The position numbers and the translations under genes are program-made. From contig CM055609.1 in NCBI GenBank assembly GCA_029379385.1, forward strand, positions 3,348,001-3,412,000: DNA of 64,000 bases, written 5' to 3'. Positions 24,783-36,529 of this stretch are shown in pieces. How positions within the stretch are numbered: position 1 is the first letter of the stretch; the number at the start of each line of letters is the position of its first letter. The notes below the pieces were generated by a model, which saw only the letters and a list, made by a program, of their open reading frames with translations, did not search any database and had not been told where the DNA came from. The stretch comes from Quillaja saponaria. Lineage: Eukaryota; Streptophyta; Magnoliopsida; Fabales; Quillajaceae.

Positions 24783-25219
24783 ACAGATTGGCTGCTTAAC
24801 GAGTATGCACAATACCATCTACCCAATGTTTCTACTATGAGCATTGGAGCGTTAATGTCACTTGCTGAAGTCAAGCAGAGCTTTAGATTATTTTAGATTG
24901 TTGAAATTATTTGATGTAATTTTAAGCTATATGCTGAGATTTTAGCTATCATTGCAGGAAACTAATTAACATTGTTCGCGGTATGGTATGGATTGACAGA
25001 AAAACGAAATGATTAATCATAAATTTTGAAATTTTTTATATTTATCAGATGTTATTCCTGTCTATTGTTGGAACTTTTAAGTATTAATAGACAGAAAAGA
25101 GAGGGAAACATTAACTCCATCAAATGTTGTTGGGACTTTTAAGGATTCATAGACATAGAAGAGAGGGTAACATTACCTCAAATGTTGTTGAGACTTCTAA
25201 GGATTCAGAGACAGAAGTT
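24783..25219 (+). repeat. EMC3 3' flank with a degenerate 60-bp tandem repeat
   Basis: The 3' UTR follows the stop at 24782. From about 25063 to 25218 a unit of roughly 60 bases occurs about two and a half times (spacing 62, then 58). It contains TTGTTGGAACTTTTAA, then ATAGACAGAAAAGAGAGGG and AACATTA. It could lie in the transcript end or just beyond it. Confidence 0.7.
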
Positions 25220-27170
25220 TCAACTCATCTTTTTCAATGACCGAAACTTGCGATACTTAGAACCATCCTTTACATCTTCAACGAAAGCCCCACTTGAGCT
25301 TTCAAATGGACCAGGTTGGCTGCTTAATTTGAATTGAAAAAGATGAAAGGTCTTAGGCAACAAAGTTAAAGCGAAAATATCATCATAAAAGAAAAATCGA
25401 TATTCGGACATTCTATAACAAAAATATGCCTCCTAAAAGTAATTTGTAATTTCTGATGATTTATATGAAGCGTAGACTATAATATATCATTTATTCGAAA
25501 TCTTAGTTAAATATTATATTTATAATCTCATGTTTACTTTTATTATTAATTAAAAGAATTTTTTCGATAGATACTCTTAAAACACTTTTATATATATATA
25601 TATTTATATCATATTAGTATTTGATGGTTGATTAAGAGTGTAAAATTGAGGTCTAAGATTCAAATTCTAGTAAACAATAGTTGAAACTCAACTTTTTTAT
25701 AAGTCTTTCCCAAGCACTAACTCAAGTTGTTAGAACTCTGAGTTGAGTCACTAATTCACTTGTGAGGTGAACAATTATTACTTGCTCGTCCACACCATCA
25801 AAACTGTAGTGATTCAGCTGCTTGACAACTCACTCTCAAACACAAACAGAAGATTGATTGATGAATATATATAGTGGGCAGAGGGAGAGGGAATTAAATC
25901 GATCACGTCTATGTCTACTAGTGATGTGCAATGTGCAAGAATGCGACCCAACCAAGTAGACCAAAGACATTAATCAGAGTCATTAGTGTTTGTATCTAGT
26001 AAGCATTACACGTATTATGCTTCTATTGTTGGGATTAAAGATCAGAAAGATGAGTAGATCAGACGTGGCACATCAAGTGGTCCCTGGTCACGGGAGTACG
26101 ATGTGGAAAGCATGGGGACGTGGGCCCCAGAAGGGCGGTTCCCAAAGGCCAAGGCTTTTCTTTAATGTGGGCCCACGTGGAGAGGGTGGGGTCAATCCAC
26201 CTCAAGCAGACAGGCACCGGCCATGCCACAATTGTTGGCTCTTGTCTGCCTCCTCCCATATTTGAACTCCAAATTTCAAAAAAAGTTTCCAAAATCTGAT
26301 TCAGATGAAACCTTAGAATTGGTATCTAACTTAGACCATATCAGTGAAAACCACATTAACTGTGTTTTCTGTAAACAATTATGTCTAAGGCACAATCAAT
26401 GCCAAAGTTCCTTTAAATATAATTATGTTGGAAGTTTGCTAATCTTAATTTCATTTTCATAATCATATTTTAATGCATCCTATGTTTCGTTTTACAGATA
26501 TTAACTATACTTCACTTATGTCACCCATTTAACCTGTTGTGTTATAAAATAAGTACCACTGCAATTTAATAAAACTTCATGCACTACATTTTAAAAAACG
26601 AAATTTGTACCTTAGGCATTAAAGTGTTTAGTGCGAAATGGTAATTAGTGAGGCAGAGCATGTGATAAAAGGTACAACTTTTTATTCCATTTTCTTAAAA
26701 TTGGTTCTTTCTGGTTGTATTACTCTTTATTTTATTTATTTTTGAATAATTGATATAAGTTATATAGGTTTTGTGTGGGGTAGAATTTACAATTTAGTTA
26801 ACATCTGGATAGCCAAAACCAAGAGCAAATCCTATAGAACATGAATGCATGATAGTCACCCCCACTTAAAAGCAGGATATGATGCTGATAAGAGAAATGG
26901 AGTCCACCATTTGGCAATGCAAATATTTAATAGTAGGAGTATACAAAACCAATTATAATTCATATTAATAAAATCTTATCTAAAAAATACTTTTATTTTT
27001 TTATAGTTAGATTAGGAGAAAAAAAATAGAGAAAAAACATTTACAACTAGACATGGTGATGTCCTTTGATTACTGTCATTGACATGTGGTGTCTAATTGG
27101 AAAAGATTCTTCCCCGAGTGCTCCTTCTCTCTTCAAGTTCCTACTTTCTTAGTATTAATTTCAGGCTCTT
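25220..27170. other. Intergenic region upstream of the acidic-protein gene
   Basis: Mostly AT-rich, with a TA-repeat run near 25590. A GC-richer island sits at about 26050-26240 with G-box and TGGGCC motifs (described separately). I found no conserved coding frame. The short open frames near 25220-25411 and 25990-26265 lack recognisable domains. Confidence 0.4.
26116..26179. promoter_or_regulatory. G-box and TGGGCC (TCP site II-like) motif cluster
   Basis: A palindromic TGGGCCCA (26168-26175) overlaps a perfect G-box CACGTG (26174-26179). About 50 bases upstream is GGACGTGGGCCCC (26116-26128), which combines an ACGT core with TGGGCC. Such motifs bind bZIP/bHLH and TCP factors in plant promoters. 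The nearest downstream gene starts about 1.1 kb to the right, so a distal regulatory role is an inference. Confidence 0.5.
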
Positions 27171-27176
27171 TCCCCT

Positions 27177-27186
27177 CTATATATAG
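27177..27186 (+). promoter_or_regulatory. TATA box of the acidic-protein gene
   Basis: CTATATATAG lies about 115 bases upstream of the ATG at 27298. It is followed by a CT-rich stretch, as is usual around plant transcription starts. Confidence 0.75.
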
Positions 27187-27297
27187 CTCTCTCACTTTGA
27201 TCAGCTCCTCACCTCTTTCAAAACCACTCCTTCTCCCTCCTCCTACACTTAGCTAGTACCTTCTCTCAGTTCTGTTACAAGTTCCTTTTCTTTCCAA

Positions 27298-28623
27298 ATG
27301 GCCAGTGTTGAGGTAACTCAAGCCATAGTTTCTGTTTCTAAGTTCATCCCACCATGCATGATGCACAACTGGTGGAAACTAATCTAAATGTTCATAAGAC
27401 AACTGAGAAACTGACTCTTATTAACTGCTTGTTTGTATATTACTTGTTTTTCATTTCTATTTATTGATTCAGGCTCAAATGGTATATCACTTTGATGTTT
27501 CTGATGTGTGATCTTATATCTATTTATAAGTTTGCAGCAGTTATCTTAGCTGACCAAATCCAATAGGTTTTACTTTCTTCCATAACAATCAACATACAAA
27601 TCAATCAGATTCTTTTTTTTTTTTTTTTTTTGCTCCTTCTATTTTCTCTTGATCACGGAGATCAACTATGCCTTGTATGGATGAGCATATATCCACTATA
27701 AGATTCAATTCATCATGGAATTTGCAAACCACTTAACTCTTTGAGTGAATCAACTCCTAAAGGTTGGGAAAACGTGATGTTACCAACATGATTTGCTTAT
27801 TGGAATCCCATTTTGTTGTTCTAAGTTATATAATTAAGTTGCAGCCAAGTAGGGATCATGTAATCACAATTCAGTCTAGTTATGTCAAACAACCCTTTCC
27901 CCATTTTTTTTTAAAACTTACTAGCATTTTCATCCTATATGATCATCTTCTTAATGTATTATACAGATCAGGCTTTGATAAATCCATGTGCAAGTTTTGA
28001 GTATCACTACTATTATGTACTAGTATATTATTATCTTCCCCACACAAATTTCAGTTACTGCAATCAGAATCTGTTGGTTAAGTAAAACTGGCTCTTGCAG
28101 GTTGAACATGCACCTGCAGCATTGACGGAGAATCAAGTAGCTGAGGTGACCAAGGAAACAACCCCTGAAGATACAGTTGTTGCGGCCCCTTCCACAGAGC
28201 CAGTTGCTGATGAACCAACGGAAGCAGTAACAGAATCCCCTGCTACAGAGCCACCAGTTGCCCCAGAAACCGAAGCTCCAACTGCAGAGCAACCAGCTGC
28301 TCCAGAATCTGAAGCCCCAGCTGCAGAGAAACCAGCTGCTGCAGCACCAGAAGCCCCAATTGAAGTTCAAACCAAGGCAGGTGACAGTTGACGTTAAACC
28401 TGAGGCAGAGGAGCCAGCAGCAGAGAAAACAGAGGAAAAGGCACAGGAGGTGAAAGATGAGCCAGTTGTTGAGGAGACTAAAGTAGAAACAATTGAAACA
28501 GAATCAGCACCAGCAGCCCCCACTGAGGAGGAGAAGCCAGTTAAGGAAAACAAACCAGAAGAAGTAGCAGAGGATACTACTACTGCCAACGCACAAGTCT
28601 CCATTGAGAAGGTTGAAGAGTGA
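27298..28623 (+). CDS. Acidic Ala/Glu/Pro/Val-rich low-complexity protein, one-base frame break
   Basis: Exon 1 at 27298-27312 encodes MASVE, and exon 2 is 28101-28623. The 788-base intron has clean GT and TTGCAG ends. Exons sum to 538 nt, one too many. The first frame ends at VQTKAGDS (about 28391), and the next frame continues as VTVDVKPEAEEPAAEK to SIEKVEE. Removing one G at 28380-28381 gives a single frame of about 178 aa with the same composition throughout, so one protein was intended. It has no signal peptide, membrane segment or known fold. The middle repeats a roughly 12-residue pattern (PETEAPTAEQPAAPESEAPA). Similar acidic plant proteins are sometimes named TUB8-like (induced stolon tip protein); that link rests on composition only. 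Function unknown. Confidence 0.75.
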
Positions 28624-29035
28624 AGACTAGTCTTATAAATGAAAATTTAGAAGAAAGTATTTTGAGGGAATCAGGTCTTCCTTTTTGTTATGTTAAAGTT
28701 GGTAAGCTTTCTAGTAGTTTTTCTTTTGTTCATTTATTATGATGACGGTGTTAAGTCTTCGGTTGGTTGGGGTTTGCATATTGGATGCCACACCTACATG
28801 CAAGCACTTGGATCCACATCAGCATACTTGCCAAGTGGTTGATATATAAATTGGATCTATATGGAGGAAACTATATGAAGCATATAAGGAAAGAGTGTGA
28901 TTTCTAGCTACTGGGGTTTGTGGGTGCTGGTTCAAGGAGGGTTAAATGAGTTTGGTCATGTGTAATGCTTTCTCCATGGATTTGAATAAAAATTAGCATC
29001 ATTTACAATTTTTTTTTTTTTTTTTTTTTTTTTGT
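28624..29035 (+). other. 3' UTR of the acidic-protein gene
   Basis: The sequence after the stop ends near a polyadenylation-like GAATAAAAATT at about 28984. A run of 20-odd T's with a TG-rich tail follows at 29010-29038. The transcript end is probably near 29.0 kb. Confidence 0.5.
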
Positions 29036-30352
29036 GTGTTGATAATAATGCTATATATATGCTTTTTACCTTGTACCCTCTCTCCCTTTATACATATTAA
29101 CTTGACAAACAATATTGTTCCATAAACTGGATCGCCAGATTATGATGATGCAGTATTAAAGTAACAGATACTGATGGAAGCCTAATAAGGAATTGGACAG
29201 AGAATAGTAGCAATTCTACAGCCAAACCATAGATTGAGATAAAGAGACGCTGATAGAAGCCAAGAAAGGAATGTGATTGTCTGATTAGCTCCTATATGCT
29301 ACCTCTTTACAAATTGATAGAAATTTCTTTTCGAGCAAATCAATGTGAAATTGTGAATTGATATTAAGCTGAGTGACCGACCTCTGCAAGTGATTAGTGT
29401 GTACATGAGCCCAGCTCTGATCCCCTTTCCAGCCTCACATAAGAGTCAAACACAACCTACCAAATGCAAACCTGCCCACGACCTGACTTACAAACATAAA
29501 ATACACAATCATTTTATAGTCATAATTTTGGCATAGTTCCAGACTGGTCTATGAGACCAATACTTGATGATGAGTCAGAAATTCATCAGAGATGACAGCT
29601 AAAGAAATTATTAACAAGACTGGTCTAATTTGTCAAAAATGGATGGGAACTATTCATGTTTGTCCCGTTTTCTATTTATTATTTGTGTAAGAGAGCAGTC
29701 ATGAGACCACACCTGAGGATGAGTGAGAAATCCATCAGGGATGAAGTCTGTAAAATATTAGAGAACGGATAAATAACAACATATAACTTCATGCCTTACA
29801 AGATAATAAAAAGCTATTTATTGTTATTAGCTAATACACTTTCTCCATGAAGCAGCAGAAATACGAGACTTATCAAAGAGTTCCCTCAGGTTCCTTCCCA
29901 AAAAGAAGCAATCATGTTCACCAGAAACAGAATTCAATCACGTGACAAATCTGCAAAGTTTCAGAGAAAATGAACTTGGCAAGTTTCAAATATCTTTTAG
30001 ACCATAAGATTATAATGGAAGGGAGATTGTATAAACTTGTATGTCATTGCATAATCTGTGTACATGACAAAAAAAAACAAAAAAACAACAACAATAACAG
30101 CGACAATAACTAGAAAGGAAGTCCATGGAAGCATAGAAATTTCGTACCCCTGCCCCTGTTTTATTTATACCATACCTATATAAATATTTGATCAAACGTG
30201 AAATGACATTGCAACCTTCAATTGATCGAACATCTGAACACGAGAACCTCCTCACATTATCCATTCCAAAGATGCAATTATCCTACATTTTGTACAAAGT
30301 TGAGTACTAATATTTCTATGTGCAGACAAAACCACTTAAAGCCTGGTGTTTT
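29036..30352. other. Intergenic, between convergent genes
   Basis: No gene was recognised. A 43-45 base segment occurs twice in direct orientation (29551-29595 and 29701-29743), with matching pieces ATGAGACCA, GATGAGT, GAGAAATCCATCAG or its variant, and GATGA. The right part is probably the 3' UTR of the UPL5-like gene that ends at 30353. Confidence 0.4.
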
Positions 30353-33300
30353 TCACCAAGTACCAAAGCTGCAGCCAACATGTTCTTGGGTGATGATACG
30401 AAGACGATCTTGCATGACAGTCATAGATGGATAAGGTGGGAAACAGAGCCGGTAAAAGCATGTGTGTGACGAAGGAAGGTGGTCAAGAAGCTCTGGGGAC
30501 CTGTAAATGTACAGACGGGAAGCCAAACCACGAAAGCCTTCAACTGGTAAGTACTTCACAGATGTCCAGAAAAAGAGAAGAACCCTCCTCTGTTCTTCTG
30601 ACATTCCCCCAACAATCTGCACAGTTTTTAAATAGGAAATAGTTTAATATCTAATAAATGAGTAATATCTCAAAGGAACATAGTTCGCATTTGTTTAAAA
30701 ATAAAGTTCCAGAAACAATTGTTTCAAAAATGCTGTTTGCTACAAGAACTGGATCATAAGGTGAGGTTTGAGTTACTAGAGTATACAACCCACTACAGGC
30801 TCTAGATAAGTTCATAAGAAAAACAGAACCAATCAGAGATATCACGTCATAAAAAATTTTATGAAAACCTATCAGCATGTAATCTGATTCTGAATCTGAA
30901 GGTAAAATCAACAGAATTTTCAAGGTCCGATAGTTCAATGCCCAGTTAGAGGTTTCACAAAACACGCTGAATGGTTGAATGACATCAGATTGAGGACTTT
31001 ACAAACAATTTTGAATCTTAGTTTGAGAAAAGGGAGAAGTGGCAGCAATATTGTTCTTCTCTTAAGCATGGTATCCTGTTTTGGAGGTATCAGTGCAGGG
31101 AGATTTTCACAACAATGACTGAGCATTTTAAATAAAAGACCCCACCAAGCCTGGAACAAGGAAAAATAACAAGTTCTGCACATAATAAACTTGGAGTGGT
31201 CTCTGGCCATGTGCAAACAAATGGATTACAAAAGTGGCTTCTGAGACATTACAAAATAGTAAAAGAAATTTTCATTTTTGGAGATTAGAAAAATATAAAA
31301 TAGCCAAGATTGATCGTGTCTTTCAACAAGCAAAAGAAGGGATATGACTTCACCAATTAAAGTACAAGCACATAAGAGACAGCCTCATAAGGCACTATAT
31401 GGTGTCTAGCAACTAGATTCTTCCCAAAGGGAATCCTGCCTAAAATCCAATACAAATACAAAACAACAAAATTAGTCTAAACTGCAATTATTTAGAAGAT
31501 ATGGAACATGTGAATAAAGAATGAAGTGAAAACTAGTTAGATTTGAAAGAGAAGTAAACAAAACCAATACCCCACAACTGCAACATACCTCCCAGAACCA
31601 AAATATCTGAGGATCAGTTTCTTTGTAGCCATTATACTCAGTATGTGCCTTCCAATCTTCAACACAAATGATATTCTCACTTCCATGGAGCATCCAATCA
31701 AGATCCTCAAGCTCCAAACTCTGAAAAAAGAACTTCTGTTGACTTGAGTTACAAAGAATATCTGCAAAACCTTGGGCAAAATGTGACAACTGCTCAGAGA
31801 TAGACGTGACAAAGTGATGCTGTATTAGAAGATCAACATACTTCTCCCTGTTCTTGCTGTTCACAACAGTGGTTTTCCCATCAGGGCAAAGCTCCACAAT
31901 CTTCCTGTATCCCAGTTCATCCACTTCCCGAACAAATGTTAGTCCTAAGGCATCTGAATCAATGAACTCAGCATCCATCTCTAATATCTGCTTGCAGCTA
32001 CTATATAAGCAAGGATCAGCTTCCCTTATATCTTCCAAAGAAATATAATTTCCAGCCAATTGTGAGAAAAATACTTGATCAAAAACAACTCCCACTTGCA
32101 CCTTATGCATCAAAGCTAATGCAATAACCCGACCAGAGAAGTTGAAATACTCAAGGTGAAGGGGATCTACCTTGGATGCTGCAGAATAAGGGAAAAAATC
32201 GGATAAGCTTACCTCATTATCCAATGGTCAATTAAACTGTCCATTGAAAGTCTGAAACTAGATAAAAGCGGTTTAGTGACCTTGACATTGCATTCACAGC
32301 ATATCCAAGATCAGATGGCCTTTCATTTTGCGGACAAGACATAAAGACTTGACAGTGAAACAGTTATGAACTGAATACGTAGATTACATGCAAGTAACAA
32401 TTGAGCTATGGTTTAACAGAACTACAAATTTGGTGGGCCCACCTAACACATGTTCAATTATTGCACAACCTGAAATCCATCCTTACCTCCACTTAAATTG
32501 TTAAATTGGACAACATTATGAACCCCCACCCACATGCAGTAAACAAACTTCCATGGTTAAAGGTAGAGCTGTCTGCAAGAGTTAATCAACCTCAACTTTC
32601 TAAGTGACACGAACAACTTATTGGTGAATATCATGTTTTACTGCCTTTTTCAATCATTATGCACAAGAACAATACCTCAATGAAACACACCAGGTCAACC
32701 AGATATGATCTATCATGATTTGCTTCACCCTTTTAATATTCTGGAAGCTAATTGGGTGATGGCAGGGGAATTGGTCAAGACATAAGATGGTTCAAACATG
32801 ATACTGGACATCACCCAAACATCCCCAAAAAGAGCCCAAATACCAACTCCCACAAGGTTCTAACAATCAGATGGTGGATAAACAAATACTAATGCCTGAA
32901 TAAGTTTTCTTAGTGGAAATTTTGGTCATAAGCTTGCCAATTCACATAAACTGATGCAGCTTGAGAAACGGATTGAATAGCTCTCCAATGAAGAATGCTT
33001 CCTAGAGTTAGTTTTCTATACTGTGGGGCCCTCCATTCATGTCCAATGCAGACGAGTCTCATATAGATTGGATGGTCAGGAGTTGTCTAGGTTCAAAATA
33101 ACATTTTTTACTAGTCATTACTTTACAATATATTCTTAATAATGATACAGGCAGATTTGAATTTTAAGATATTCCATGATGAATATCATTTCTAGGACTG
33201 TTCAGGTATTAAATAAACTCAACTCAACTAAGCCTTAAATCCCAAACTTAAGGTATTAAATAACTAATGATAAAAAAAGTGTTTCTTATAATACACTTAT

Positions 33301-35420
33301 TAAACAGATTTTGAACATCTAGAAAGTGATATTCCCAGAGTTTTATTCTCTATTGCAACTGGAAGAAAGTTACATGGATCTGTGAACATCTTTTTCTTTT
33401 AGTTTCAATTTTATTTTCTATTGCATATTAATCCTACCAAATCATCAGTGCAGATTGATACTAAACACTTGACAATCAGCAAAGCAATGTAGGGTTGATT
33501 CAACCATTACACATCTGCAACAATAACTTGAATAAAGAAGGAAAGACAGGCAATGCTTACCTGGATTGGGAAAAAACCTTCTTCTGTCATTTGGGCATGC
33601 CACAAACAGAGCATTTTGTGGATTAAATATAGCTTGGCATACCAAGAAAAACCACTCCCGAAGTACACCAGGGCCTGTAGCTTCCTCATTTTTAAACTCC
33701 ATAAATAGACCTCCATGCAGAGATTCTTGGTCAGCACGTGCTATGTACTCGAACGATTCAGCCAACAGTTGAGACCTGTCAATGAGCATCTCATGCAGTT
33801 CCTCATAGTCTTCTTTTACCTCAGGGAACATCATCATAGCCAAATGCCTCCTAGACTGAAAATCAGTGACATCCTTGTGCGCAAGAATCCACTGGTGATT
33901 GTTACTTCTCTTAGCATATTTCATGATTAATAGACACAGTGAACGTCTTCTACTGCCTCAAAACTGTCCAAAGTTCTAATTCAGCACCTTGATAGAGTTT
34001 AGAGATGTTATTCAACTCCTTCAGAATAGAAAGATACTGAGACCATGCAGAATAAACAACATCACCTTCCTTAACCGCCATTACTTCCATTTCATTGAGA
34101 CAGTCATCCATCTTTTGCAACAACTTACAGAAAATGACATGAAGAATTTCAATTTCTTCCGAACATAAGGGATGCTTATGAGATTTACCATCTGATGGAA
34201 CAGAAATGGGACCCATAGAAGCCACCTTTTCACCAATTGCAGTCCGCAAAGGTTGTAAGAATGCAGAAAAGTCACGAACATCACTCAGCATCAGTCCCAC
34301 ACCAGAGGGCGATTTCATGCTCAAATCTAAACCCGCCAACAACCTCTTTGCTAGCTCACGAACAAATGGGAAAATTTCTTGCATGAAAACCAATCTCTTC
34401 ACATTCTCAGACCCACGCAAAACACCAGCATTCTCTAACAAGAACCCAAGAGTACTCCGACAAGCAAGATACAAAAGGTCTTCACAAGCAACTCTTCTAA
34501 GCAATTTACAGAATTCCAACACTATAAGCGCACACTGATTATGCAATGTTTTAGACAACATACGACTTGAATTCAAAAAATGCCTAATCGAATAATCAGC
34601 ACACTCTTTGTTACCTTTGAAGGGCGACATGTAAAGCATGATTAACACTGCCGGAGCTGACGAAGACATAAAAATCTGGAAATAATCCGAGGCTTTATTG
34701 TTGTCAGCTCTATTGTTGTCAGCTCCAGGACTCGTGTTCAAGTAACTTGTCATTAAACCCTTGATTGTTTTCAAAGCATCAGGGTCCATTTCGCCTCTAC
34801 AGAGGCGGCATATCAGGGCAACCATATCGTTGACAACCTGCCAAGCTTGAGGGTGGTCAGTGCTGCGCATACGACCAACCAATTGGAGATTAGCATCATT
34901 CTGAATCGAACACTCAGCTAGAGACTGCTCCCACCGGAGCTGCTTCCCTCTATATATCAACCGCTGCTCAAAAACTGGAATACCCGTAATCGATTGAATA
35001 CGCTCATGAAGCGATTTCACGGTATCATCTGCATATGCATGAATGACCATAGCATTACCCTCGGACATCATTCTAATAAAGAACTGCAACATTGACGATG
35101 ACCCAGCCGACTCGGACAGCGTCGAACAGGAACAAAAAGCCGATCGTGCGTCAGAAACCCTAGTGGTGTCGATGTGTGAAACGGAGCCGTTGACGGCACG
35201 AGAGTAGTGCTGCCGATGAGGAATTGACGGCGTTAGGTTCATCTTTCCTCATTCTGACGGAGACTAAATCCGATAAATTAGCATACCCATCATCGTCGTC
35301 AAATGTGGGACCATATTCCTCCAACTTGCGCTTCGACGGGAGACGGTGGTGATCCGAGACGATTCCGCTACCGCTGCGCTGGTGAACGCAATCGACGGTG
35401 GAGTTTACGACGATAGACAT
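30353..35420 (-). CDS. UPL5: UPL5-like HECT E3 ubiquitin ligase, two one-base frame breaks
   Basis: HECT-type E3 ligase with an N-terminal ubiquitin-like domain. Arabidopsis UPL5 degrades WRKY53 to restrain leaf senescence (known). Exons: 33561-35420, 31589-32178 and 30353-30616. They sum to 2714 nt; without two extra bases this is 2712 nt (903 aa), against roughly 870 in Arabidopsis. The ubiquitin-like domain reads LQFFIRMMSEGNAMVIHAYA to LQLVGRMRSTDHPQAW. The HECT N-lobe starts near HKDVTDFQSRRHLAMMMFPE and holds MEFKNEEATGPGVLREWF. The catalytic Cys is in SSHTCFYRLCFPPYP (about residue 869). The C-terminus is HVGCSFGTW. Break 1 lies at 35160-35242: the first frame stops after SSSAALLSCRQR, and the next carries SARSAFCS-type sequence. 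Break 2 is at about 33950-33952: WTVLRQ meets TAG, and skipping one base gives RRRSLCLLIMKYAKR. Both are one extra base. Confidence 0.93.
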
Positions 35421-36094
35421 TTACAGGGGATCCCAGCAGGTGAATTCTCAAACTTCTGTCGGAAATGAACGCATATAAGCAAAAACCACTCCTTTTCCAA
35501 ATGGGTCGTGGAGAAGAGAGTTACAAGTGATCGGAGCTCTCCTCTTTTTTGTTTCTACCTCAGCCGTCATCACAGAAACTGTAAGTCTGTAATCTTTACG
35601 CTATCACATGGAGCAGTAATATTTTATATACTTCTTATGAAAAACGAAATTCCCCTATTTTCTAATTAATGTCTTGTCAAATTACTAAAATGTCCTGCTG
35701 AAGGTTATTTTGGATGCAATTTGAATATACGAAATTTTCATTGTCTCGTATTTAGAAAGTGATAATGAACCGAGATATCTTGTGAACAATTTGTAAATTA
35801 CTCGTTAAAAACTCAGATCAAGCTCGGCTCATTTTTTAAATGAGCTAATCTTGAACTTTATTTTAAACTCATTTAGTAAAATAAATCGAACTCAATTTTT
35901 ATAAAACTCGGTTCGTGAGCTAGCTCGTTTAATACTATTTAATAAATTTATTATTATTTATATATATATTTATAATAAATCTATTTATATACAAAAAATT
36001 AACATAAATTATTACTTAATTTAGTGATAATTTACACAAATACTTATTAAGTAATCTTAGATTTAACTTGTTTTGTCTACAAAACTATTTTAAA
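35421..36094. repeat. UPL5 promoter side and a GAGCTCG-type interspersed repeat
   Basis: The first 200 bases are the leader and promoter of the UPL5-like gene. From about 35760 to 35935 the sequence is rich in CTCGGTTCG, GAGCTAGCTCG and AAACTCATTTAG variants, a pattern common in dispersed plant repeats. The ends were not resolved. Plain AT-rich sequence follows. Confidence 0.4.
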
Positions 36095-36529
36095 ATTTTA
36101 AAAAAATCTTCAAAAAAATCTTATATGCTTTGGTTGAGGGATTATACAGGACGATGTCATTGTTGCTGGGAGTCCTAGATATGCAAATAAGACCATTGCA
36201 TGAACCACAGAATCTAAATTTATCAATTGCCCACCATGAGGGGTGGAACTACTCTTTTGGCTTCACTCAACTCTTTGATCTACGAAGAAGAAGCCTGTGT
36301 TGGCTGAAACTGGATACAACATAAGAATGAGATTGTTATGGATAACAAGGCTGAGGTGTTTTTTTGTGAAGCTTGGGGAGCTAAGAAGAGCAAACATGGA
36401 CTTTGAAACACACTTGAATCTGATGAGAGACTTGATGGAAAGTCTGCAGAGGATATCTGTGAGAATATCAACAAGGAGTTTTGCTGAGGTTGAAATAGCA
36501 GAGGATTTGACACTCCAGAGGCTTGCCAT
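36095..36529 (-). pseudogene. Truncated F-box gene fragment
   Basis: The reading starts at MASLWSVKSS (36529), followed by an F-box-like segment: LLVDILTDILCRLSIKSLIR, then FKCVSKSMFALLSS. This frame stops at 36263. Another frame resumes as DKFRFCGSCNGLICISRTP and NDIVLYNPSTKAYKIF, the start of the F-box-associated (FBA) repeat region, and then similarity ends near 36095. It lacks most of the FBA domain and is frame-shifted, so it is a relic. It resembles the F-box cluster 6 kb to the right and was probably left by an old duplication. Confidence 0.8.

Noticed and set aside
25990..26292. Open frames on both strands in the GC-rich island
   Set aside because: Open only because stops are rare in GC-rich DNA; no domain and no splice context.
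28381..28416. A 36-base in-frame 'intron' (GT to AG) that would repair the acidic-protein gene
   Set aside because: Far shorter than functional plant introns; a single-base insertion is simpler.
28020..28604. Minus-strand 194-residue open frame
   Set aside because: Antisense shadow of the Ala/Glu/Pro-rich exon; its Ser/Trp/Gly bias mirrors that composition.
29551..29743. Box C/D snoRNA pair
   Set aside because: GATGA-like words occur, but no proper box D spacing or terminal stem could be seen.
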